Shown here: positions 55,791 through 64,000 of the stretch, piece by piece
Layout: each line of letters opens with the position of its first letter
Numbering within the stretch: position 1 is the stretch's first letter
Assembly: GCA_009733575.1 (NCBI GenBank)
Contig: ML769403.1
Coordinates: 348,839 to 412,838, forward strand
DNA length: 64,000 bases
Origin: Gymnopus androsaceus JB14
Lineage: Eukaryota > Basidiomycota > Agaricomycetes > Agaricales > Omphalotaceae
Reading direction: 5' to 3'
Translations under genes and position numbers: made by a program
The notes under the pieces: generated by a model
The model's database searches: none
What the model saw: only the letters and a program-made list of their open reading frames with translations
Told to the model about the DNA's origin: nothing

Positions 55791-56694
55791 TGAACCACGA
55801 ACCACCGATGCCTAAGCAGGCCATTAGATTTGGCACTCCTTTGGCTACTGGCCGAAATGGAGGTCAAAGCAAAACTTCTTTGGCTAAAATAGAGGTCAAA
55901 GCAAAATTTCTTTGGCAGAAGGTCCCAGTGGTCATGGAGGCTACAAAAAAACATGGCATGAGTGGGATGGAGGGGATACCGGACCATGTTCAATGACCTG
56001 TAGAACAATCTTGCTGGGTAAACAAAGACTATTCAAAGAAAAGGCTAGTACGCACCACAAATCATTGCCAACGCTACCAACAATCAATAACTTTCCTGGT
56101 AGAAATAACAGAGGGAGGAGAGAGGTGCTCATTAGCGCCTTCTGATGCAGCAAGAACAAAGGTGAATGGATAAAAACTCACTTCACGGTGGTCTGAACAA
56201 GAGTGGTTATAAATCGACGCCAAGCTGTCAACATTTGGCATTGATTCCTGCCCAATCATGTGACTCGCAGCCAGACCGGTCCATCGGTTTTGAAAGACTA
56301 CAACAAGGGGAAATTTATTGCCGAAGGTTCGAGGTTCACTAAACCTTGCTGTCAGTCAATCGGACGTTCCCGAGAATTGAATGTGACTTGGCTCGGAAAA
56401 TTTTTTGCATCTTCAATTGACATTATAAAGAGTTTATAGATTGAATGCATACACTGAGGTGACGCTGGGGTGATGCTGGGGTGACGCCTGGGAGATGCCT
56501 GGGTGACACCTGGGGGAGTTACGCTAAAAGTGCTATGCCCATGCGGCACCGTTTCCACATCAGTTGCATATGTAGATATGGTGAAAAGAGAGAAAACATA
56601 CTAATCCCAGACAGTTACCTACACATGTAGCTGATGAGTTGGAGCCCTTTAGGGAATAAAAAGTCGAAACTTACCCCAATGCAATCCGGTACAG
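55791..56694. other. Spacer with satellite-core repeat
   Basis: At 56455-56525 the core TGACGCTGGGG / TGATGCTGGGG repeats at about 11-12 bp spacing, ending in TTACGCTAAA; it is a compressed relative of the 32-bp satellite. The rest holds no recognised feature. Confidence 0.45.
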
Positions 56695-57688
56695 TGATAC
56701 ACCGATTTTTCGGCTAAGGCTAGAACTGCGCAGAACCAATAATCCTAGGTTCTGTTAGTAACAAAACACGGTCAATAGGAGAACTATAGTGAGCCCAAGC
56801 TGATAGTTAAAATCTACCAAGGACCTATTCTACCCAAGAGGTTGCAGAGTAACGGTACGCGCAATGGTACCATACTTAACTTTGTGAATGTGCCTCGATC
56901 AAAGTCCTATGCGCGATATGGTGTAGCGAGGCAAGCTTGTTGGATAACAAGTTGCTGACCGAGGCAGATAAACGAGCCCACATACCAGTTATACTAGGCT
57001 AGGTCATCAAAGGATATACCCAAGGGATCGAAGTCTTAACGAGGCATCGCTTCCGCGATCAGCTCACCGAGGAGTCTAAACGACACTCAAGTTTATTAAA
57101 CGAAGCAAGGTGGACCGAGATGGGGAAGTACCCTAACGGGTGCCCTCAAAGTTGACGCTCGCTGGAAAGCGCCCAGGCATATAGCCGCGGCAGTCCAACG
57201 CGGCCACATGACCCACTTGCTGTAGCTACTTCTAGAGCACGGAAGGACCAAGGAGTATTTCTATCCGAGTGTCAGCGTTTTACCGAGATCCATATGCTAC
57301 CAGGCATCTAGACTCGAGACCACGCAGAACTAGGGATAATAACCAGTCTCCCATTGGCAAGGAAAAACATAGAAATACTTCCGAGGGCTGTTCTGCTAAA
57401 GGAACTGGCGAGCCTTGTAAAAAGGCAAATGACTCGAGTCGATTCAGACCAAAATCCCAAAAGTCGACCCAATCGAGGAAGACAAACGAACGAGGCAGGA
57501 AAATGTCGAGGCAAAACCATAGTATACACGCATATATGGACATTATTTATCTTTTCTATTTTACTTACTCTGTTTCATCCTATCTCGCTCAGTTTCTCTC
57601 ATTTTCCTATTTTCATATATCTCGCTCAGTATATAAGGGTAGCTATTCTATCTCGGAATGACAAGTTAGACTTGATACCTGAAACGCA
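56695..57688 (+). repeat. Ty3-like LTR, CpG-rich copy
   Basis: It starts TGATACACCGATTTTTCGGC and is collinear with 51328-52464, ending in GAAACGCAGTTCTATC; a TATATAAGGG box lies near 57630. CG dinucleotides are preserved, so it is the younger or less modified copy. Sequence continuing through TTAGGACCTGTAGTGATTCG may still belong to the LTR. Confidence 0.7.
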
Positions 57689-58429
57689 GTTCTATCTTAG
57701 GACCTGTAGTGATTCGTACACGCTCAGACGCGTCTGCATTGTCCTCTACAACCTTTGAAACGGGTGGCCTTCTTGTAACCTCGATAATACTGAAGCTGTT
57801 CATTCTACTTCCCGGCTATTAAGTCGAGCATTCCTGGTTCTCATCTCGAAGAGAGGTCACATCAGTCTTAGGACCGCAGGTGGAGCCTAACGTGCACACC
57901 TCGACGAGCCCGTTGTTGATTAGGAAAGGTCTTGGACCCAAGTGTCGGCTTGGTCTAGTTTTAGGGAGGAAGCTTCTCAGAGTGTTACCTAGCTTTACCA
58001 ACAGATTCTACCCCTTGCCCGCTCTTCACTGAGTGTGTTAAAAACGCCTACTCGAGTGACTTGCGCGGCGGTCGTATAAGCTTGTTAGGTAACTCGCGGG
58101 AATCCCTGAGAGTTGGAGTATCATTGCGCGGCGACGTAAAGGCTCCCGAGATACGCAAAGTCGTTTGTTGAGTCGGCGTACTTGACCTGTGCTTTGGTGT
58201 TTGCTTTCCCCTCGATTAGTTCAGCGCGTCGTCGTACGTTAGTTGGCTTTTCAAAACCTCCCTCCAAATATAAAACCTTGTTCATTGCGCACTATCTGTG
58301 TTAACTGTCAAGTGCTTTTCTCTTCGAATCAATTAGTAGTCAAGGGAACCTTTGACAACCTCCTTCCTTGCATTAAATTAAACCTTTTGGATTATATCTG
58401 ATTGGGGTGATTGTTGTTTGGTTGGTTTT
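57689..58429. other. GC-richer non-coding stretch
   Basis: CG dinucleotides are frequent here, unlike the surrounding AT-rich repeats, and no coding frame is recognised. It may be internal or leader sequence of the adjacent LTR element. Confidence 0.3.
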
Positions 58430-59162
58430 TCATACCCAGCACATAGCTAACTCATCAACAGCGTTACATGCTGAAACAACGCTTTGGTAGTCAGCCTTTT
58501 GCTGGATCAGGAGGTCATTCGTTGCAGGAAGAGTCATTCGAATATCAAGCTCTGTTATCGCAACCTCAACACCTAGGGCAACAAACTGCTCCATTATTGT
58601 CTGAAGATCATCTGGAACCTGTCCTAAAACAAAATGACACTGGAGACCAACACCATGGATAGGGATGCCTGAGGCTTTGAGAGTCTGGATGAGCTCCATC
58701 ATTGCGGTGGCTTTTGGACCGGTGAATTCAATGTTGTAATCGTTGATCTAATGTTCCTTGAGCTCAAGTGTGTTAAACAAGATCTTCAATGCAAACTCAC
58801 GTAGAGCTTAGCGTTAGGATCCGCGATACTGACTGCCTCAAGTGTGATTGGCACAAATGAGGTACCGAGGGTATTGTAGAATACATTGGATCTCCATGTA
58901 CCATTGTTGTTGAATGGCTCATTGATTACATCCCAGCTGTCTATCAAAAAATGTTAGGCCATGAAATCATAATGAATTGGAACTTACAACTAAAGAGAAA
59001 TTAAGCATCGAGTATGGAAAAATTAATCTAATACTACTTGCATTTGTCCCTCATAATGTCCTATGAGTGTGCCACAATGGGTTTGAACTATTTTGGTAAG
59101 CTCTGCCACAGTGAAAGTGCCATTGGCTAACCAGCTGGGAAGCTGTATTAGAGTTACGTTCC
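58430..59162 (-). pseudogene. GH10 endo-1,4-beta-xylanase fragment
   Basis: Three exons read down the minus strand. 59162-59038 encodes LIQLPSWLANGTFTVAELTKIVQTHCGTLIGHYEGQ. 58940-58801 encodes SWDVINEPFNNNGTW with the acid/base Glu of the NEP motif. 58747-58430 encodes INDYNIE, HGVGLQCHF and VAITELDIRM with the nucleophile Glu. Introns obey GT-AG. Both ends are missing: the N-terminal quarter stops at the MITE at 59165, and the C-terminus ends after SACNAVDELAM, before the WGxxD block. Both catalytic residues are retained, but the (beta/alpha)8 barrel is incomplete, so it cannot be active. Confidence 0.88.
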
Positions 59163-59164
59163 TA

Positions 59165-59374
59165 CAGTGGTGGCGCTTCGGAATGGAACAAGAGGTTGGA
59201 AAAATGTGCAATTCTTTGTACATACTGCACCTCTATGCTCCAGCCCAATTGTGGGCATGAATTAGGTGCCTATCCCACCAAGATCCACCACTTGGACGAT
59301 TACCATATGTGGTACTTGACTGGAGATGGGTGCATCTTTATGTACCCCTGTTCCATTCCGAAGCGCCGCCACTG
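59165..59374. mobile_element. 210-bp Tc1/mariner-type MITE
   Basis: The ends are CAGTGGTGGCGCTTCGGAAT and its complement with a single mismatch over 25 bp, flanked on both sides by TA (59163-59164, 59375-59376), the mariner target duplication. The interior is non-coding. It separates the GH10 fragment from an LTR and may sit in the LTR end itself. Confidence 0.88.
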
Positions 59375-59732
59375 TAAATAGGAAGTAGCAGCAGTAAGTC
59401 CACACAGGACTTAGTAGTAACGATCACACAGATCGATGAGGGACGACGGTTGTATTACAGGGTATGGTACTAGGCTTTATATACAGTCCTATGTACAAAC
59501 GATATATTGGGCAAGTGGCTACTGCGTGAATACTTGTGGCTACTATGCATATGGCGAGGTGGGTACTACGAGAGAGCAAGTGGATACGGCAAGAGACTGA
59601 GTGGAGTCTGCGAGACGATAACAGTGGAGTGCATGGGATGGTGATACAAACAAGTGGAGACTACGAGAAAGCATTCCATGTATAGTTCAATAGAATATAT
59701 TTACCTTTGATATTCCAACACTCCCCTTCAAA
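59375..59732 (-). repeat. copia-type 3' LTR with polypurine tract
   Basis: On the minus strand a purine tract GAAGGTTTGAAGGGGAG (complement of 59733-59749) directly precedes TGTTGGAATATC, the start of an LTR running to about 59375. A CTGTATATAAAGCC promoter box lies at about 59478-59491. It differs in sequence from the LTR at 31355-31620, so it is another family. Only about 40 bases of internal sequence remain before the KDZ element region. Confidence 0.65.
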
Positions 59733-59769
59733 CCTTCACTAATCCCATGGATCAAGTACCAGGGCAGGT

Positions 59770-60250
59770 TTTCTCAAGAAAGTCATTTTATACTTAAGTA
59801 TACTTAAGTACAACTTGAGTATTTTCTTTAGTTGAAGACAAGAAAAAAAACTTTCTATTGAGCATTAGTACTTTCAGATTTTCTAAGTACGTTCTAAGTA
59901 AGTCCTTGAGAAAATAGATATCTGCTTTACTTGAGGATTAGACAGTAATACTTTGATAATTTCAAATCTTCTAAGTACATACCAAGTAAGAACTCAAGAA
60001 AAGTAATTACAATGCAAGAAATGACTTAAGCAAAAGTATAAATAAAGTAACTTAGAAATACTTAAAAAGTAAACACTTGGTAAGAAAAGTGATAAAGTAA
60101 AGATACCAATAGAGTAAGAAGACAAAACGCGAATGTTGAGAAATATTTTGCCTACACTAAAGCAAAGTAAAGGTTGTATGTACTCACAAGGGCCTTAGGG
60201 AGAAATATTATAGTAAGTAATAGTTGAGTAAGAATATTGAATCTCGCACC
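59770..60250. repeat. Subterminal AAGTA-rich region of the KDZ element
   Basis: Over about 450 bases the motif AAGTA / TACTT (often as ACTTAAGTA or TTACTTGAG) recurs dozens of times in both orientations. Clusters of short motifs next to element ends are typical binding sites for transposases, and the KDZ coding region starts just beyond, so this probably marks the 3' end of that element. Confidence 0.5.
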
Positions 60251-60322
60251 TTGTTCTCTTTGGAACTGGGTTCGCGTACATTCCGCCCATGTCTGAGCCG
60301 AAGACCTGCAATTAGCGATTAA

Positions 60323-63300
60323 TTAGACCCCAAAAAAAATTAATATGAGACCACTTACCACATCTGCTCGTACAATATCTAAATCACTCATCCACTTGAG
60401 CTGATCTTCATGGAACTCCACAACCAGACCCGCCAGGTGCACCTCAAAATTCACAAAGGCTGGATGTCCTACTTCTGTGAATTTTGCCCGAGCAAGGCCT
60501 CCTAGGTCGTCAAAGATAGCAGCTTGCCGTGTAGCGCGCGCACGCAAGGCAGCAACCTCTGAAGAGGTTCGAGCAAGTTCATCAATGCAGACCTCACTCG
60601 CGGCAGATGTCCAGATGCGGGACATGGAGCTACAGTGGAGAATGTACCGTTGAAGCTCCACATGCCGCTGCTCAAACGTTTCGAGCCACTGGTACATGTT
60701 GGCTTCCGCACGGTACCACGTAATTGCATTGCCTAAAGAGATAAAGAGATTGGACTTGGACTTGGCAGGAACAGAAAGATAGTGCACCTTCCGTCTCCCA
60801 TTCATCCGTGTTGTTCAAGTCTGAGACTGCCCGCTTTCCAAGCAACCATAGCGAGCCTTGCTTGTCCTCGCTTACTAAAATATCAGGTTAGTGGACCAGT
60901 GTTGAAGAGCCGCTCTCCGACGCACCACAGCTCAAGTTTGTCAATTCTTTAGGGGCAGTTGACGTCTTGGCCTGTACATTGCCCGGACAAGGTTCTGCAG
61001 AAAGAAGACCGTAAGCTCGCTGTCAGGAAAAAAAAATAAGTAGACATACGTTGGCGTTTAGTAAGCTGTGTCGCTGTCCTGAGCTCGACCTTTCCCGCAT
61101 GTCCACAAATACCTGTTGGCAGGTCTTCTCCCAACTCCGTCTCAGCTAGCCTCTTGTGCGTCTTGCCAACAGTCCATAAAATTCCCTTGCGTCGCTTTGA
61201 GTCTCCCACCCTTTGTTTGTGATTGACGTCCTTCTTGAAGGTATCAGAAGCGGCGAGGTGTGGATACATTGACGATGAGTCCTTCAGAGCCTGGAGTGAA
61301 ATCAAAGCCTGGCGGTACTCATTATATGCCACGATTCCTATATCTCGTGCGATGATAGCCTTCATGATTGATTTGCCCATCCGTGTCCGAAGCTTCTCTG
61401 AGTCTACGTTCTTGTCCTTATAGTTGAGAAGTGATAGTAGTCGGTTAACGGTATGCTTGAGGCTTGAAATGGTGCTGTGAAGTTGTGCTTCTCGTAAACG
61501 AACTTCCTGGTCAGCCAATGCTGCAAGGCCATACTTGCATCGCTCGTTCACTGACAGGTTCGAAGGGAGCCCCAAGGAGAAATCTTCCGGACCTCTGTCT
61601 GATAGGTTGTGCGCAAACAACTCCGGTGGTAGATCTGCCATCACGACAGCCTGGTGCATGCGGAATTCCTTGAGGACCTGAGTTAGTCAGTCACGGAGCT
61701 CCTCAATATGTAGCTCATCTCGTTCAGTATAGAAATGTTGTAGGACGGCTACAGATTCATTTATATCTGCCCTATTGCATCTGTTAGCCATCAAGATATT
61801 TTCTAGTCCAAGTCAGCACTCACCATATATTCTCCGCTTCAACTGTTTTGGACCAGTACACCTCGAGTGTAACAGTCATTTCATTCTCCCCCAGGAACAT
61901 ATTTGCTGGAACACAGCCTTCCTCCCTCGACAAGTTAACCAGCAGCTATCGCACCGTCGGAATCTGAGTATGACGGCGGTGATACACACTAGTCCATAGC
62001 TTGGGGTGCTTGGGGTCCTGCTTTGGACGGCGAGGGGCAGCGGGACCAGCTAGAAACAGCGTCCTTATGGGCACAACTAAGCAACTCCAATTCATCTCGA
62101 GCTTCTTGGTACATGATCTGCACCTCCTGCAACTGTCTTGCTACAGTGTCATCTATGATTCGTCTCGCAGTCAAAATACAAGTCTAGACAGCAAATCAGC
62201 GACTCACAGCTGTTTATAAACTTCTTGTGATTCCAGTCGTTGATGTGTGCGATGATAGTATCTTCACGGTTGACGTCGTTCATCTGGCGTGTGTAACCAC
62301 CGACCTGATTAAACTCAATCCATAACTGCTCGATGCTCTCGCCATGGGTGTTTGCATTGCACCAATGGTACGGTACATTGTACTTCTCCCGACAGTCAAA
62401 CTCGCGGTGTTTCATCATGTGAACAACCGGAACGCCATGTTCAACTTGACGTACGTATTGTCGATGAGAACGCAAATATGGGAAGCATGCAAAGCGAATT
62501 TGAACATTGGGGGCGAGGTCACATTGAGCGTCGTAGGTGTGTTTGTGCCGAATCATATCGCGACTATTGAGTTTCACATCATTCGCCATAACCGTACAGA
62601 GTGTAGGCGCGCGCGTAGGAGGCGTCTACGTGTGCTTGACTAGTGAACTACTCAGTGAGAGCAAGAATCTAGTAACTTATTGACTCACCTCTCCGCACTA
62701 TACATATCAGTTGCTGCCAAAATGAAAACATGGCTACACGCTGTGCTAACCACTCCAACTGTCTTCTTTGGGACGACTGTTCGCAGAGCTTGATTGTGTT
62801 GTCGGTTGATGACCTTTATATGGCCGCATTCTGACGCTGTTGACTACACCAACTGAGTCTGTGAATCAAACCAAAACGCTCCAATTACTCACCACATAGG
62901 CAGATTTTTTTGTGCTTGCCAGAAACTCCTTGTAGGGCTGTACAGGTGGAAAGTAAGAGTTTCCCCTGAACATCGACTTGTCATCCGCTCCGCTGTTCTT
63001 GTGGAATTGACTGAGTTTGAAGTTGCCATCGCTCGCTGTGCTCATCATGATTAAATGGCTGATACGCAACGACATAACAGTAAGTGAAAGAACCCTAGTG
63101 CACAGGAATGGCATACCGTAAGTGTAATGGAGTTTTCTCCCAATCGCCGAGCATATTAGTTGCTGGATCTGGGCATATAGGGCAATAATTGATCATCGCC
63201 TCTGGCGGACGATGCGGAAGGTATCGCTTATTCAAATTGAAAATCCCGCCAAGGCGTATCTGTGCTTTGAAGTACCTCCATGCGCGTGCTGCAAGCATGA

Positions 63301-63896
63301 ACGGCTGGTAAGGATCCTGGGATAGTTAAGGTTGATACGTTAGAACTGTGGTATATAAGTACATGAGCATAACTTACATTAACTTGGTCCGTGTGGACAT
63401 TATCCGTGAGACGACGCAGGCTCAGAAAGTAGTCGTAAGCCGCAATCTTGCCCTGCAGACTCTGTAGGTCATATTCTCGCATCACTGTAAAGGTGAACGC
63501 GGTCTCCGGCTCTGCTACGGAAGCTGGGAAAAGCCGAGCTCGCATGAGCTGCTCGACACGAGAACCCCGGCCACAGTTACAAAACGAAATATATGTACCG
63601 TGAACCCCATTAGAGTGTGTGACTGTGAATTTCACCGGTTTGGGCTCGTCAAGTGTAGGACATGCTTTGCCATGATGTCCGAGCTGAACAGCGTAGCGCT
63701 CGCGTAAAGTGCTGATATTGCTTCGAACAAAGAATGAACCTTTCCAGACACGAGCCCAATGCCAAGGATTACTGAGATGGTTACTGATCCAACAATCCTG
63801 GCACGAGAGCTCGTACTCTTGACAGTCCTGGCATTGCACAGTTCTAACACCTTTCCCACAAGAACAAGGTGTTTCAATGTTCGGGGTCGTATTCAT
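60323..63896 (-). CDS. KDZ (Kyakuja-Dileera-Zisupton) transposase
   Basis: About twelve exons on the minus strand start at ATG 63896. Exon 1 carries the CxC2-like cysteine cluster CSCGKGVRTVQCQDCQEYEL with the HLSNPWHWARVW tail. It is followed by ISFCNCGRGSRVEQLMRARL, FTFTVMREYDLQSLQGKIAA, and YCPICPDPATNML (63117-63318). Then comes DGNFKLSQF...DDKSMFRGNSYF (about 62900-63050), CGHIKVINR...ACSH...ATDMYSAE (about 62700-62820), and the block YDAQCD...HMMKHREFDC...HGESIEQLW (62260-62530), which holds the conserved His/Cys/Glu residues. C-terminal exons show SLGLPSNLSVNERCKYGLAA and the helical ends at 60949-61659 and 60323-60805. No stop was found inside exons, so the gene may be functional. Upstream TIR lies outside the window. 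Confidence 0.85.
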
Positions 63897-64000
63897 GCAT
63901 TATGAGGAGCATGATTAGGAGCGTCGCGCTGTCAACAAAGTCCTGCGAAGGAGGTTTATGAGGTTGTTTGGGTTTACTGTGATTGCCGGGACTGTCCTGC
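63897..64000. other. Upstream flank of the KDZ gene
   Basis: Only 104 bases remain before the window ends; no TATA box or terminal repeat is seen. Confidence 0.3.

Noticed and set aside
1..64000. tRNA, rRNA or spliceosomal RNA genes
   Set aside because: Apart from the weak A/B-box resemblance at 41505, no sequence with a complete cloverleaf or conserved rRNA/snRNA core was seen by eye.

Overview
The window is nuclear DNA of a filamentous basidiomycete, most likely an Agaricomycete. Genes are split by many short (about 50-60 nt) GT-AG introns. Several families are typical of mushroom-forming fungi: DUF6533 and related multi-pass membrane proteins, a TPR-CHAT protein, a spherulin-4-like protein, KDZ transposases with cysteine clusters, and Ty3- and Ty1-like LTRs. 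All calls come from reading the sequence; no database search was run.

Layout. Positions 1-10.5 kb are the gene-bearing part: a C-terminal VIT/VWA fragment, a seven-TM-like gene (about 575-1824), a MITE, a DUF6533 membrane protein (3928-5703), a phosphatidylserine decarboxylase (6031-7647), a truncated and frameshifted RIB3 pseudogene (8781-9050) and a spherulin-4-like gene (9516-10464). Positions 10.9-13.3 kb are a degenerate 32-bp satellite interrupted by a 526-bp hAT-type element and a palindromic MITE. Positions 14.2-18.2 kb carry one intact 1264-residue gene with two N-terminal ubiquitin-interacting-like motifs, 13 near-identical 44-residue TPR units and a C-terminal CHAT cysteine protease. 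From 18.3 to 31 kb there is mostly non-coding repeat: a long-TIR element holding two nested MITEs, a 522-bp TIR element, a GC-rich minisatellite, and a hAT-type element (26612-30247) split by a complete two-gene Harbinger element (26780-29934).

Positions 31.3-43.3 kb are a Ty1/copia element on the minus strand. Its gag-protease and integrase coding parts are separated by a 7150-bp DNA element (34736-41885) with TIRs and a perfect 8-bp target duplication. That inserted element carries a P450 fragment, an Hsp70 fragment and a 945-bp TA-flanked mariner-like insertion. The copia 5' LTR is cut off at 43334. There a decayed MULE-like transposase gene with a GCM1/WRKY-type zinc finger and a C19-like protease domain runs to 49141; it is itself split by a 495-bp near-palindrome. 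Positions 49.3-58.4 kb hold an inverted copy of the 32-bp satellite, two homologous LTRs (one CpG-rich, one CpG-decayed) and a hAT transposase remnant. Positions 58.4-59.7 kb hold a GH10 xylanase fragment bounded by a mariner-type MITE and a copia 3' LTR. The last 4 kb are a KDZ transposase gene that starts at 63896 on the minus strand.

Functionally only the first 10 kb and the CHAT gene look like host genes under constraint. The rest is a layered transposon cluster in which exact target-site duplications allow the order of several insertions to be read. The best candidates for something undescribed are the UIM-TPR-CHAT protein, the gene-fragment-carrying 7.15-kb element, the palindrome that has copied 17 bp of host sequence in inverted orientation at its edge, and the five-locus 32-bp satellite family.
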